A DNA stretch of 64,000 bases from Microbacterium hydrocarbonoxydans (GTDB lineage Bacteria; Actinomycetota; Actinomycetes; Actinomycetales; Microbacteriaceae), in the NCBI RefSeq assembly GCF_904831005.1, contig NZ_LR882982.1:496001-560000 (forward strand). The letters run 5' to 3'. Made by a program: the position numbers and the translations under genes. Positions within the stretch are counted from its first letter, which is position 1. Each line of letters begins with the position of its first letter. Below are positions 43,349-52,261 of this stretch, piece by piece. Below the pieces are notes generated by a model. The model worked only from the letters and a program-made list of their open reading frames with translations. It did no database searches and was not told the DNA's origin.

Positions 43349-44233
43349 ATGAATCGAGTCTTCGGTGATCGCAAGACGATCATCATCCTGCTCGCCCCCG
43401 CTCTGATCCTGTACGTCGCGCTCAAGCTCGTGCCGGTCGCCTGGTCGCTCGGCCTGTCGTTCTTCGAGGGCAACACCCTGCGGGGCTTCGAGTTCGTCGG
43501 AGTCGACAACTTCGCGAAGTTCTTCCAGGACCCGGCCGGCATCCAGTCGCTGTGGGTGAGCATCATCTTCGCCGTGCTCGCCACCGCCGGACAGATCGTC
43601 TTCGGCTATCTGCTCGCACTGCTCTACGTGTTCGTGCTCCGCAAGGGCTCGGCGTTCCTGCGGACCGCGGTCTTCTTCCCCATGGTGCTGCCGACCGTGG
43701 CCGTCGCACTGCTCTTCAAGAGCTTCGTCGCCGTGGGCGACAATCAGGGTCCCGTGAACGACCTGCTCAACTTCTTCGGCCTCGGCAGCGTCGAGTTCCT
43801 CGCCTCGACCGTGGGCACCATGAGCGTCGCACTCGCGATGACGTGGTGGAGTTCGATGGGTTTCTACGCCGTGCTGTTGTACACGGGCCTCCTCGACATC
43901 CCCGACGAGGTCATCGAGTCGGCGCGCATCGACGGCGCCAACGGCCTCAAGCTCGTGCGACACATCGTCGTGCCGCTCTCGCTGCCCATCCTGATCTCGT
44001 CGATCATCTTCAGCTTCAACTCCACGCTCAAGGTGTTCGACAGCCTGCTCGCCCTGAACGGCGGAGGCCCCGGCACCTCGACGGCGCCGCTGACCCTGTA
44101 CATGTACCGCACGGCGTTCGAGTACGCCGAATACGGCTACGGCAGCACCATCGCCCTCGTCCTCACCATCCTGTGCCTGGTGTTCACGCTCGCGGTGTTC
44201 CGGTCGTCCAGCAAGAAGAACGCGGAGGCGTGA
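43349..44233 (+). CDS. CUT1 sugar ABC transporter permease (MalF-like)
   Basis: This 294-residue permease has six hydrophobic segments. The EAA loop reads EVIESARIDGANGLKLVRHI, with the Gly and hydrophobic pattern of the family. The ATG at 43349 was chosen because it precedes the first membrane helix; only a weak GAAAG ribosome site is present. A one-base gap separates its stop from the next permease. Confidence 0.87.
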   Translation: MNRVFGDRKTIIILLAPALILYVALKLVPVAWSLGLSFFEGNTLRGFEFVGVDNFAKFFQDPAGIQSLWVSIIFAVLATAGQIVFGYLLALLYVFVLRKGSAFLRTAVFFPMVLPTVAVALLFKSFVAVGDNQGPVNDLLNFFGLGSVEFLASTVGTMSVALAMTWWSSMGFYAVLLYTGLLDIPDEVIESARIDGANGLKLVRHIVVPLSLPILISSIIFSFNSTLKVFDSLLALNGGGPGTSTAPLTLYMYRTAFEYAEYGYGSTIALVLTILCLVFTLAVFRSSSKKNAEA

Positions 44234-44234
44234 G

Positions 44235-45140
44235 ATGACCGAGACGCAGACCCTGGTGAGCGCACGGCCGCTCTCGCGCAAGGCACCGTCGCCGCAGGCG
44301 GGACGACAGCTCCTGCGCGTCATCCGCCGCATCCCCGTGTGGTTCGTCGTCACGCTGCTGCTGATCGTCGTGCTGTATCCGCAGGTGTGGATGATCCTCG
44401 GATCCTTCAAGACGCAGGCGGAGTTCCTCTCGAACCCGACCTGGGCGCTGCCCGAGGCGTTCAACCTCGACAACTACATCCAGGCGTTCACCCGCGGCAA
44501 CGTCGCGACCAATTACCGCAACAGCCTGCTGGTGACCCTGCCGTCGGTGGCGCTGATCGTGCTGCTCGGTGTGGCTGCGGGCTTCGCGCTCGAGGTCATG
44601 ATCTGGAAGGGACGGCACACCACACTGCTGCTCATCCTCGCCGGCATCATGGTGCCGGGACAGATGATCCTGGTGCCGCTGTTCACGGTGTACTTCAAGC
44701 TCGGACTGACCAACTCGCTGTGGCCGCTCATCATCACCTACACGGTGATGGGACTCCCGCTCACGACGTTCCTGATGGCGACGTACTTCCGATCCGTCCC
44801 GCGTGAGGTCTTCGAGGCCGCGACGATGGACGGATGCAGTCCGCTGAAGCAGTTCTTCGTGATCGGACTCCCGCTCATGAAGAACGCGATCCTCACGATC
44901 TCGCTCGTGCAGTTCTTCAGCGTCTGGAACGACCTCCTGATCGCGCTGACGTTCACCTCCAAGCCCGAGCTCGCGACGATCCAGGTGGGACTGCTGAGCA
45001 TGAACGACGAGTACGGATCGACCCAGTACGGACCGCTCTTCGCGGCCATCAGCATCAACATCGTGGCACTGTTGATCGTGTTCGTGTTCCTCAACAAGAA
45101 GATCATGGCCGGCATGGCCGCCGGCTCCGTGAAGGGATAG
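44235..45140 (+). CDS. CUT1 sugar ABC transporter permease (MalG-like)
   Basis: This 301-residue second permease has the EAA motif EVFEAATMDGCSPLKQFFVI and six membrane segments, ending in a typical NKKIMAGMAAGSVKG tail. GGAGG lies just before its ATG, inside the upstream gene. It pairs with the MalF-like protein. Confidence 0.88.
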   Translation: MTETQTLVSARPLSRKAPSPQAGRQLLRVIRRIPVWFVVTLLLIVVLYPQVWMILGSFKTQAEFLSNPTWALPEAFNLDNYIQAFTRGNVATNYRNSLLVTLPSVALIVLLGVAAGFALEVMIWKGRHTTLLLILAGIMVPGQMILVPLFTVYFKLGLTNSLWPLIITYTVMGLPLTTFLMATYFRSVPREVFEAATMDGCSPLKQFFVIGLPLMKNAILTISLVQFFSVWNDLLIALTFTSKPELATIQVGLLSMNDEYGSTQYGPLFAAISINIVALLIVFVFLNKKIMAGMAAGSVKG

Positions 45141-45142
45141 TC

Positions 45143-45793
45143 ATGACCCGCATCGCATTCCTGCACACCGGCGCCGTCGTCATCCCCCCGGTCGCGGAAC
45201 TGGCGGGGCGTCTGCTGCCCGAGGTCACGACCGTCAACTACCTCGACGACAAGATCGTCGCCGACCTCGCCGACTCTGATCGTGCGGCCTCGGTCGAGCA
45301 GCGACTGGAGGATCTCGTGCGCGCAGCGCAGTCTGCCGGCGCGGATGCCGTCATGCTGACCTGCTCGTCGATCTCGGGCTTCGCCGCGGGGCTCGGCGCC
45401 AGGGTCGGCATCCCGGTGCTGCGCGTCGACGAGGCGATGGCCGATCAGGCGGTCGCGACGGGCGAGCGGATCGCCGTGATCGCGACGCTGCCCACCACGC
45501 TGGCGCCGACGACGGCACTGATCGCCGAGCGCGCCGAGATCGCGGGGGCCACCCCCACGATCATCAGCGAGGTCGTCGACGGGGCGTTCGCCGCCGTGGC
45601 CTCTGGTGACAGGGAGACGCATGACTCGCTCGTCGTCGCCGCGATCGAGCGGCTGGCCGCGCAGGCCGACGTCGTCGTGCTCGCTCAGGCCTCGATGGCG
45701 AGCGCCGCGACCAGGGCCAGCGTCGACGTGCCGGTCCTCACGAGCCTGGAACCGGGGATCACCCGGCTCCGAGATGCCCTCGCCGCGAGGTGA
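45143..45793 (+). CDS. Aspartate/glutamate/hydantoin racemase-family protein
   Basis: This 216-residue protein resembles the Asp/Glu racemase superfamily. The first catalytic Cys is present (Cys74 in MLTCSSISGF). The position expected for the second Cys reads VVLAQASMA, so one catalytic cysteine is missing and true racemase activity is doubtful. It starts 2 bases after the MalG-like stop and belongs to the importer operon, suggesting action on the imported sugar acid or a product of it. Confidence 0.75.
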   Translation: MTRIAFLHTGAVVIPPVAELAGRLLPEVTTVNYLDDKIVADLADSDRAASVEQRLEDLVRAAQSAGADAVMLTCSSISGFAAGLGARVGIPVLRVDEAMADQAVATGERIAVIATLPTTLAPTTALIAERAEIAGATPTIISEVVDGAFAAVASGDRETHDSLVVAAIERLAAQADVVVLAQASMASAATRASVDVPVLTSLEPGITRLRDALAAR

Positions 45794-45803
45794 CCGCCGG
45801 CGC

Positions 45804-46781
45804 TCAGGAGTCGAGCAGCGAGCGTGCCGTGGCGAGGTCGGTCACGAGCGCATTGACCCAGCCGCCGGCCAGTGCGCCGCGGATCGCGTCGACCTTGTGC
45901 GCACCGCCGGCGATGCCGAGACGGCGGGGGATGCGGCGCAGGTCGTCGACCGGGATCGCGATCACCCGCTCGTCGAACCCCTCCTGCACGGGGCTGCCGT
46001 CGAGCCGATAGGTGCGGTGGCAGATGTCGCCGACGGCTCCATCCGCCAGCAGCTCGGCGCGCTCGTTCGCCGCGAAGGCGTTGCCGCTCGAGGCGAGCAC
46101 ATCGCTGGGCTCGATGTTCCCGATCCCCATGATCGCCATGGTGAGCTCTCTCCAGCGTCGGCTGATCTCCTGCATGGAGGGGTCTTCCAGCAGCGAATCC
46201 CTGATCGCGGCGCTGGCCACGATGCCCGGCGCCTGCACGTGCACGGCTTCCGCGCCGAGTGTGCGGGCGAGGTCTCCGAGCAGATGGTGGCTGTGGCCCT
46301 GCACTTCGGGCGCCCCGGAACCGCCGAGCAGCTGCACGACCTCGGTGGCGCCGCGCGCGGCGAAGGGCCGCATACGGTCGACCACCGCGAGCAGCGTCTG
46401 ACTCCACGACGAGACGCCGATCCTGTCGGTGCCCGAGAGCGTCGCCTCGAGGTAGGCGGCAGCACCCGCGCCGATCGCCGCGAGGGTCTCGTCGCGGTCG
46501 GCGTCGGGATCGACGTCGACCACCACGGCTTCGGCCAGACCGAAGCGCTGTTCGAGGAGCTCCTCGGTCTCGGCGTACACGCCAGGGGCGACGGTCACGA
46601 TCGTGCGGACGATGCCCATGGTCGTGGCGCGCTTGAGCAGGCGAGAGACCTTGGCCTGGGAGATGTTGAGCGCGTCGGCGATGTCGGCCTGGCGGATGCC
46701 GCGCTCGTGGTACATGCGGGCGACCTTGGTCATCAGCCGTACCTGTCCGTCGAGCGGTCGACTGTAGGTGTTCGCAGGCAA
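45804..46781 (-). CDS. SorC-family sugar-responsive transcriptional regulator
   Basis: This 325-residue protein has an N-terminal helix-turn-helix (GIRQADIADALNISQAKVSR, about 28-47) and the sugar-phosphate-binding SorC/CggR domain (DRIGVSSWSQTL, ending near AGGAHKVDAIRGAL). It is convergent with the importer operon and divergent from the oxidoreductase gene. A 19-base motif next to its start recurs at the importer promoter. It probably responds to a phosphorylated sugar intermediate. Confidence 0.87.
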   Translation of the reverse strand: MPANTYSRPLDGQVRLMTKVARMYHERGIRQADIADALNISQAKVSRLLKRATTMGIVRTIVTVAPGVYAETEELLEQRFGLAEAVVVDVDPDADRDETLAAIGAGAAAYLEATLSGTDRIGVSSWSQTLLAVVDRMRPFAARGATEVVQLLGGSGAPEVQGHSHHLLGDLARTLGAEAVHVQAPGIVASAAIRDSLLEDPSMQEISRRWRELTMAIMGIGNIEPSDVLASSGNAFAANERAELLADGAVGDICHRTYRLDGSPVQEGFDERVIAIPVDDLRRIPRRLGIAGGAHKVDAIRGALAGGWVNALVTDLATARSLLDS

Positions 46782-46818
46782 CGTCGGCGTCCTCTCTTGC
46801 GAACTGATGATGATTCGC

Positions 46819-46837
46819 TAACGAAAGAATATTCAAT
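46819..46837. promoter_or_regulatory. Candidate SorC-regulator operator (autoregulatory)
   Basis: TAACGAAAGAATATTCAAT lies between the SorC gene and the divergent oxidoreductase. Its reverse complement shares 15 of 19 bases with the site at 41821-41839. It contains GAATATTC and part of TTCG-CTAA-CGAA inverted repeats. Confidence 0.55.
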
Positions 46838-46900
46838 GCGGGCAGTATGCGCCAGCCGCTACGCCGTCGGCACTCGCACATCACTCGAAGGAGTCTGCAT

Positions 46901-47758
46901 ATGATCATCGGCGTCACCGGCAGTCAGGGCAAGCTGGGCAGAGCGACCGTCGCGAGATTGCGCGATGAGGGGCATGAGGTCGTCGGCTTCGACCTCGCGG
47001 GCCCGCAGGGCGCAGGCTTCACGCGTCTCGACCTCGCCGACTACGGACAGGTGCTGGATGCGTTCCTCGGAGTCACCGCCCGCCACACCGGGCTCGACGC
47101 GCTGGTGCACCTGGCCGCGATCCCCGTGAACGGGCTGGTGCCCGACGTCACGACGTTCGAGAACAACGTCATGGCCTCGTTCCACGTCATGCTCGCCGCG
47201 CACCGGGCCGGCATCCGCACGCTCGTCACGGCATCGAGCATCACCGCCACCGGGTTCCCCTTCGAGGTGCCGCCGCCGTTCCTGCCGCTCGACGAGTCGC
47301 ACGCCCAGGCGTTCAACACCTACGCGCTGGGCAAGATCGTCGAGGAATCGATGGCCGCGCAGCTCGTGCACTGGGCGGACGGCACGTCGATCACCGCGCT
47401 GCGCTTCACCCACGTCGTCGCCGCCGACGAGTACTCGACGTTCGAGCGCGCCGCCGAGCCGGGCTATCGCCGTGATCTCCTCGGCTCCTGGATCGACGCC
47501 CGCGACGGTGCTCAGGCCATCTCGCTGGCGCTCCGCCATGCGCGGCCGGGGTTCGAGGTCTTCCACGTCGGGCACCCGCTGTCGGGCATCCAGGCGCCGT
47601 CGCGCGACGCCGCCGAGCGCTGGTTCCCCGGTGTGCCTCTGGCCGACGATCTGGGGCCGTACGAGTCTCTGTTCTCGGTGCGCAAGATTCAGGAACGGCT
47701 CGGTTTCGCGCCCGATTTCGATTGGCGCGACGGGTCAACGAGCGCGGCGAGAGACTGA
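46901..47758 (+). CDS. NAD(P)-dependent oxidoreductase of the extended SDR (epimerase/uronate dehydrogenase-like) family
   Basis: This 285-residue protein has the dinucleotide motif GVTGSQGKLG (4-13) and the catalytic Tyr141-x-x-x-Lys145 in TYALGK, with a Ser/Thr run (TASSITATG) before it. The ATG at 46901 follows GAAGGAG. The size and motif spacing resemble sugar 1-dehydrogenases such as uronate dehydrogenase, which make lactones. Being tail-to-tail with the candidate lactonase (24-base overlap), it is a candidate apiose or aldose dehydrogenase. The family is firm; the substrate is not. Confidence 0.78.
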   Translation: MIIGVTGSQGKLGRATVARLRDEGHEVVGFDLAGPQGAGFTRLDLADYGQVLDAFLGVTARHTGLDALVHLAAIPVNGLVPDVTTFENNVMASFHVMLAAHRAGIRTLVTASSITATGFPFEVPPPFLPLDESHAQAFNTYALGKIVEESMAAQLVHWADGTSITALRFTHVVAADEYSTFERAAEPGYRRDLLGSWIDARDGAQAISLALRHARPGFEVFHVGHPLSGIQAPSRDAAERWFPGVPLADDLGPYESLFSVRKIQERLGFAPDFDWRDGSTSAARD

Positions 47759-49453
47759 CAGACGCATCCACTCGCCGCCGTCGAGCTGCACCTCGATCGC
47801 CGAGCCGCCGTCGGCGCGCACCGAGAATCGGCGGCGAGCGCGGTCGAGGTTGGCCACGAGCACGTCATCGCCGGCGTCCGTCCTCGAGCCGATGGCCCAG
47901 AGCAGGCCGTCGGGGCTGTCGCCCGTGAGCAGGGTCCCGCCTCCGAGAGCCAGGAGTGCGCGCAGTGCGCTCTCGGCAGGCGTGCCGACGAGCCCACGGG
48001 AGCCGGCCGTCTCGAACCACGAGACCGTCGCCACGCCCGGTGCGGCGAGCGCGGCGGCGCTGGCGACGAGCCAGGCGGCGAGCTGCGGGGCGCTCTGCCT
48101 GTCGTCGTCTGCGCCGGTGAACTGCGCGCCGTAGCCCTCGCTGAGGTCGGCTCTCGTGGGACTGGGTTCGGGACTCGTCGCGACGTTGTTGAAGCGCGGG
48201 CGCAGCGAGACCGGGCCGATGTGCACGGGAAGCCCCGAGGCGATGTCGACGCTCTGCCGCGCGATGAGCCGCTGCATGACGACCGCCTCGACGAGCTGTT
48301 CGGTGTCGCCGGTGTGGAACAGGGGAGTGGTCGTGACGACGATGCCGTCGACCTCGCGGGCGATGCGCTGCTGTTCGCGATTCAGCTCGGTGAAGTGCGA
48401 CCGCGCGCCGGCGAGCACGGGGGCTGCGACGCCGGCATCCGCGAGCGCGGTCCGCAGTGCTCCGACGGTCGGATCGTCGCTCACATGCAGCACCGAGTCG
48501 AACGCGGTGATGCGCGCGATGCGGTGCCCGCCGAGCGCCTGCACGGCAGTATGCAACGCGCGGGGTGAGCCGTCGGTGATCAGCCTGACGTCGAGGGGGA
48601 TGCCGTCGTCGCCGGCCCGCGAGAGCGCCGCCGCCCACGTGGGCGTCGTGAGATCGAGCTCGACCACGCGGAAGTCTCCGAGGTCTGCGGGCGCGACCGA
48701 CGAGGGGGCTGTGGACGCCTCGACGCCGATCCGGGGGAAGGGTCCTCCCTCCGCCAGCTCGATCACGACGTCGTTCGCGGGACCACCCGCCGCCGGGGAA
48801 GGCAGTGCTGCGCGCGGCGCCTCGACGGTGATGGTCTGACGGATGCTCTCGCCCGCCGGCAGTCGGTACGGGTAGGGCAGATCGAGAGGGCGGCTGTACG
48901 TCTTGAAGGACGCATCCGACCAGTTGCGCTGGTCCTCCATCTCGAAGACGTCGCCCTCGAAGCGGATCGTCGGCCCCGCGTCGATGCGCAGTTCCCGGAT
49001 GTCGGTGATCGGCTGGTGCGGGCTGATCGCGGTGGGGAAGCTCGTCGTCTCGACCCGGTCGTCCGTGTGCACGACCGCCACCGTGCGGCCCGCGTCGGCG
49101 GCAGGATGCAGAGCGACCAGGCCCACGCGACAGGTGTCGAGATCGGTGTGGTTGTCGGCGCGCCAGTCGATCGTGAGCCGGCGGGGTGTGGCGCGCGCCG
49201 ACAACCGCGAGGAGATCGACGCACCGAGTCCCTCGTGGCGCAGCGTCAGGATCAGTGCGTCCTCGCCCGACTCGACGGCGTCCACCGTCGCCGGCACCGT
49301 CAGCCAGCCGTGATCGCGCACTGCCGCGCGCACGCCGCGCAGCAGCATCCGGCCGTCGTGTCGGATCTCGGCCAGCTCGTCTCCGCGCAGCGCGAGGGTC
49401 CAGGGGCCCGAACTCCAGAGCACCTCGTCGTCGCGCCACCAGGAAGTCGTCAT
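47735..49453 (-). CDS. Conserved protein, candidate D-apionate lactonase (ApnL-like)
   Basis: This 572-residue cytoplasmic protein has a beta-rich N-terminal half. It contains the block FEMEDQRNWSDASFKTY near residues 180-196, which I associate with the ApnL lactonase family from memory; I cannot confirm it here. The C-terminal half looks TIM-barrel-like (ALHTAVQALGGHRIARITAF in part, TTTPLFHTGDTEQLVE). The ATG at 49453 follows GGAGG. Its promoter region carries one of three identical 14-base motifs shared with the ApnO-like operon and the GntR region. Alternatively it is an uncharacterised glycosidase-like protein. Confidence 0.6.
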   Translation of the reverse strand: MTTSWWRDDEVLWSSGPWTLALRGDELAEIRHDGRMLLRGVRAAVRDHGWLTVPATVDAVESGEDALILTLRHEGLGASISSRLSARATPRRLTIDWRADNHTDLDTCRVGLVALHPAADAGRTVAVVHTDDRVETTSFPTAISPHQPITDIRELRIDAGPTIRFEGDVFEMEDQRNWSDASFKTYSRPLDLPYPYRLPAGESIRQTITVEAPRAALPSPAAGGPANDVVIELAEGGPFPRIGVEASTAPSSVAPADLGDFRVVELDLTTPTWAAALSRAGDDGIPLDVRLITDGSPRALHTAVQALGGHRIARITAFDSVLHVSDDPTVGALRTALADAGVAAPVLAGARSHFTELNREQQRIAREVDGIVVTTTPLFHTGDTEQLVEAVVMQRLIARQSVDIASGLPVHIGPVSLRPRFNNVATSPEPSPTRADLSEGYGAQFTGADDDRQSAPQLAAWLVASAAALAAPGVATVSWFETAGSRGLVGTPAESALRALLALGGGTLLTGDSPDGLLWAIGSRTDAGDDVLVANLDRARRRFSVRADGGSAIEVQLDGGEWMRLSVSRRAR

Positions 49454-49473
49454 CGAGTCCACACCTCCACCCT

Positions 49474-49487
49474 AACCGGTTGACCAA
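49474..49487. promoter_or_regulatory. Shared 14-base motif, copy 1 (GntR-type operator)
   Basis: AACCGGTTGACCAA (TTGGTCAACCGGTT toward the gene) lies 20 bases before the ATG of the candidate lactonase gene. It is identical to copies at 56132-56145 and 59223-59236. The TGGT-CA-ACC core fits FadR-subfamily GntR sites. Confidence 0.7.
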
Positions 49488-49509
49488 TCCGAGGCGAGGC
49501 GCGCGTCCT

Positions 49510-50577
49510 TCACATCGGGGAACGGCGGGCCGCAGCGCCCAGAGTGCTCTCGCCCGGGCTGATGCGCACCGGCAGCACGACACGCTCGTGCACATGATCG
49601 GGCGCTGCCTCGGCGGTCAGCAGCCGCACTCCCTCGGCACCCATCGCGAAGCCGGGGAGGTCGATCGACGTGAGGGTCATCCAGTCCGCCCCGTCGTCGC
49701 GATGGTCGCCGTCCATGCCCATCACCGCGACGTCGTGCGGCACGCTCAGGGTGCCGTGTTCGCGCAGCAGCTGCAGCGCACCCAGGGCCACCTTGTCGGT
49801 GACGGCGAGGATCGCGCACCGCTCCTCGCCGAGCGAGGGCAGAAGCGAGTGCGCCACCCCGCGCCCGTCCGCCGCCATGAGCCCGCCGACCTCGATCTCG
49901 GTGACCTGCACGCCTCGGGTCGCGGCCGCGTGACGCAGGCCACGGCGGCGTTCGACCACGGGCTGCACGAGATCGGGGATCGACAGGAAGAACACCCGAC
50001 GGATGCCCAGGTCGGCGACATGATCGATCGCCGCCCGACCGACCTGCTCGTTGTCCATCAGCACGGTGCACCAGTCGGCACCGGGCACATCGTGGTTCAC
50101 GACCACGATCGGTCGCACGTGGTTGCGGATCCTCGCGATCCCGGAGGTGGGGTCGCGCATCGACGCGACCATGATCCCTCCGGTCCTCGCCTCGGCGAAG
50201 TGCGCGAGGACCTCGTCCTGCAGATCGTGCTGCACGGTGCCTGCGGCGAGCTCGTGGACGTTGAAGAGACTGTTCGCCATCATCAGGTAGCTGCCGTCGG
50301 CCGCGGCGCTGAGCTGTGCGCCGCGCGCGATCTCGACGAACAGCACGTTGACCAGATCCGGCGTGATGAGCCCGAGCGCATCCGAGCGATTGCGGATCAG
50401 GGTGCGGCCCGCCGAGCTGCGGATGTATCCGAGGCGGTCGATGACCTCCTGCACCCGCAGCAGGGTCTCGGGCGCCAACCGCTCGGGGGCGTTGATCGCG
50501 TTCGAGACGGTGCCGACCGACACCCCGGCTTCACGGGCCACGGCGTTGATCGTGGGATTCGCTCGGGAATCCGTCAT
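49510..50577 (-). CDS. LacI-family transcriptional regulator
   Basis: This 355-residue protein has the LacI helix-turn-helix at residues about 9-32 (TINAVAREAGVSVGTVSNAI) and hinge, then a sugar-binding core ending DVAVMGMDGDHRDDGADWMT (in part) and SIDLPG. The ATG at 50577 was chosen because GAGGGGGAA precedes it. A TACGAT hexamer (50615-50610) between the upstream terminator and the gene may be its -10. It sits between the ApnO-type operon and the lactonase candidate; targets are unknown. Confidence 0.88.
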   Translation of the reverse strand: MTDSRANPTINAVAREAGVSVGTVSNAINAPERLAPETLLRVQEVIDRLGYIRSSAGRTLIRNRSDALGLITPDLVNVLFVEIARGAQLSAAADGSYLMMANSLFNVHELAAGTVQHDLQDEVLAHFAEARTGGIMVASMRDPTSGIARIRNHVRPIVVVNHDVPGADWCTVLMDNEQVGRAAIDHVADLGIRRVFFLSIPDLVQPVVERRRGLRHAAATRGVQVTEIEVGGLMAADGRGVAHSLLPSLGEERCAILAVTDKVALGALQLLREHGTLSVPHDVAVMGMDGDHRDDGADWMTLTSIDLPGFAMGAEGVRLLTAEAAPDHVHERVVLPVRISPGESTLGAAARRSPM

Positions 50578-50620
50578 GGGTTCCCCCTCAGGGTATGCGC
50601 TGTGACGCAATCGTAGGGGA

Positions 50621-50649
50621 GTGCGGGGATCGTGCTGGGATCCCCGCAC
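50621..50649 (-). terminator. Terminator hairpin at the end of the acid-sugar operon
   Basis: Perfect 11-base arms GTGCGGGGATC (50621-50631) and GATCCCCGCAC (50639-50649) with a 7-base loop lie directly after the SDR stop. Confidence 0.8.
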
Positions 50650-50655
50650 GACCGC

Positions 50656-51411
50656 TCACAGGGTGGTCATCCCGCCGTCCACGGCGAACAGGGACCCCGT
50701 CGCGAACTCCGCGTCGGCGCTCGCGAGGAACACCATGATGCCCTCGACGTCGGCGGGGGTGCCCGCGCGGCCGATCGGGATGCGGCCGACGATCGCGGCG
50801 CGTGACTCGGGGTCGTCCGAGATCGTCGACACCAGCCCCGTCTCGGTGTAGGCCGGCACCACGGTGTTCACGCGGATGCCGTCGCGGGCGTAGGCCGCGG
50901 CGACCGTGCGGGCGAGTCCGTGGATGCCCGCCTTCGACGCCGAGTAGGCGGTGAAGTCCTGCCCCTCGCCGTTGATGCCGGTCGGGCTGCCGGTCAGGAT
51001 GATCGAGCCGCCCCCCGAGCCGAGCATCGCGCGGACCGCGTGCTTCACCGTCAGGAAGGTGCCCGTCAGGTTGATGTCCATCGTGCGTCGCCAGACGTCG
51101 AGGTCGAGGTCTGCGGCCTTGGCATCCTGCCCGAACAGCTGCACGCCGGCGTTCGCGACGACCACGTCCGGCGACCAGCCGTCGGCCACCGAGTCCGCGA
51201 AGGCCGCGGCGACCGAGGGCTCGTCCGAGATGTCGACGACCACCGCGCGTGCACGTTCGCCGATCGATGCCGCGACGGCGGACGCGGCGTCGGCATCGCG
51301 ATCGGCGATGATCACCCTGGCGCCTTCACGGGCGAACCTCTCGGCGACGCTGCGTCCGATCCCGGCACCTGCGCCTGTGACCAGGGCGGTCCTGCCCTCG
51401 AGCCGCGCCAT
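50656..51411 (-). CDS. Short-chain dehydrogenase/reductase
   Basis: This 251-residue classical SDR has TGAGAGIG cofactor binding (12-19), NAG in VVANAGVQ, and the catalytic YSASKAG. GRAGTPADVEGIMVFLASADA near the C-terminus is typical of 3-oxoacyl reductase-like sugar dehydrogenases. It starts one base after the ApnO-like stop and is the last gene of the operon. It may oxidise the sugar or tetritol that feeds the pathway, such as apiose or threitol; the substrate is undetermined. Confidence 0.85.
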   Translation of the reverse strand: MARLEGRTALVTGAGAGIGRSVAERFAREGARVIIADRDADAASAVAASIGERARAVVVDISDEPSVAAAFADSVADGWSPDVVVANAGVQLFGQDAKAADLDLDVWRRTMDINLTGTFLTVKHAVRAMLGSGGGSIILTGSPTGINGEGQDFTAYSASKAGIHGLARTVAAAYARDGIRVNTVVPAYTETGLVSTISDDPESRAAIVGRIPIGRAGTPADVEGIMVFLASADAEFATGSLFAVDGGMTTL

Positions 51412-51412
51412 G

Positions 51413-52261
51413 TCAGCGCTCGATCCGGTCGAGGTGCAGCATGCGCGCGAGATTCTTGTCGAGTTCGTCGTCGCGGAAGATCTTCTTCCAGTCGTCCTTG
51501 ATGATGCTCTCGCGCCCGTAATCCATCGCGATCAGGCACGCGTCGGAGAACGGATTGTCTCCGCGCAGTCCGTTGGCGAGCGCGACCTGCGTGTGTCCGT
51601 ACAGGATGCTGCGCGCTGCGGCCTCGGGAACGCCCATGGTCGTGACGGCCTCGTGCAGCGCCTCGTTGAGCAGGGCGCCGATCATGCAGGCCACGGTCTC
51701 GACGAGTGTCGGTTCGAGCTGGGCGAGCTGCTTGACGCTCACCCAGTGCACGTCGATCACGGGGGCGTAGATGGCGCGCACGGTCTCTTCGACGATCGCC
51801 CGTGCGGCAGGATCGTCGCTCTCGACAGCGGCGATCGCATCCTGAGGCGCGGCGATCCCGCCGAAGGTGTCGGCCCACTGCTCGGGCGTCTCGCGCTGCA
51901 GGAAGATCGAGGGATGGCAGGGGTGCGCCACGGCCTGGATCACGTCGTCGCGGGTGGTGAGCAGGCCGGCGTAGGCGGCGGCGGGGTCGAGCGTGAGCAC
52001 GATCGCACCGGCGCGCAGCTGAGGCACCAGCTCCGCCGTGACGGGACCCAGCGCGAGATCGGGCACCGCGAGCACCACGATGTCGGCGTCGGAGACCGCG
52101 ACGTGTGCATCGGTGAGCTCGCGCCCGGCATCCGTCGTGCGCTGACGACCGGCAGGGGAGTTCTCGACGTACCAGACGGTGTGCTCGGTCTTCACCAGGT
52201 TGTCGGACACGCGCATGCCCATCTTGCCTCCGGCGCCGATCACGGCGATCTTGTGGCTCAT
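51413..52261 (-). CDS. apnO: D-apionate oxidoisomerase-like dehydrogenase (ApnO)
   Basis: This 282-residue protein has a Rossmann domain (IAVIGAGGKMGMRV, GAGGKMG at 9-15) and the signature VAHPCHPSIF (about 111-120), then FGGIAAPQ and an alpha-helical C-terminal domain like phosphogluconate dehydrogenase. This combination matches the ApnO family, which oxidises and isomerises D-apionate to 3-oxo-isoapionate. The ATG at 52261 overlaps the TIM-barrel gene stop (ATGA). Neighbouring erythrulose-type kinase and isomerases support the role. It has not been tested by alignment here. Confidence 0.75.
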   Translation of the reverse strand: MSHKIAVIGAGGKMGMRVSDNLVKTEHTVWYVENSPAGRQRTTDAGRELTDAHVAVSDADIVVLAVPDLALGPVTAELVPQLRAGAIVLTLDPAAAYAGLLTTRDDVIQAVAHPCHPSIFLQRETPEQWADTFGGIAAPQDAIAAVESDDPAARAIVEETVRAIYAPVIDVHWVSVKQLAQLEPTLVETVACMIGALLNEALHEAVTTMGVPEAAARSILYGHTQVALANGLRGDNPFSDACLIAMDYGRESIIKDDWKKIFRDDELDKNLARMLHLDRIER

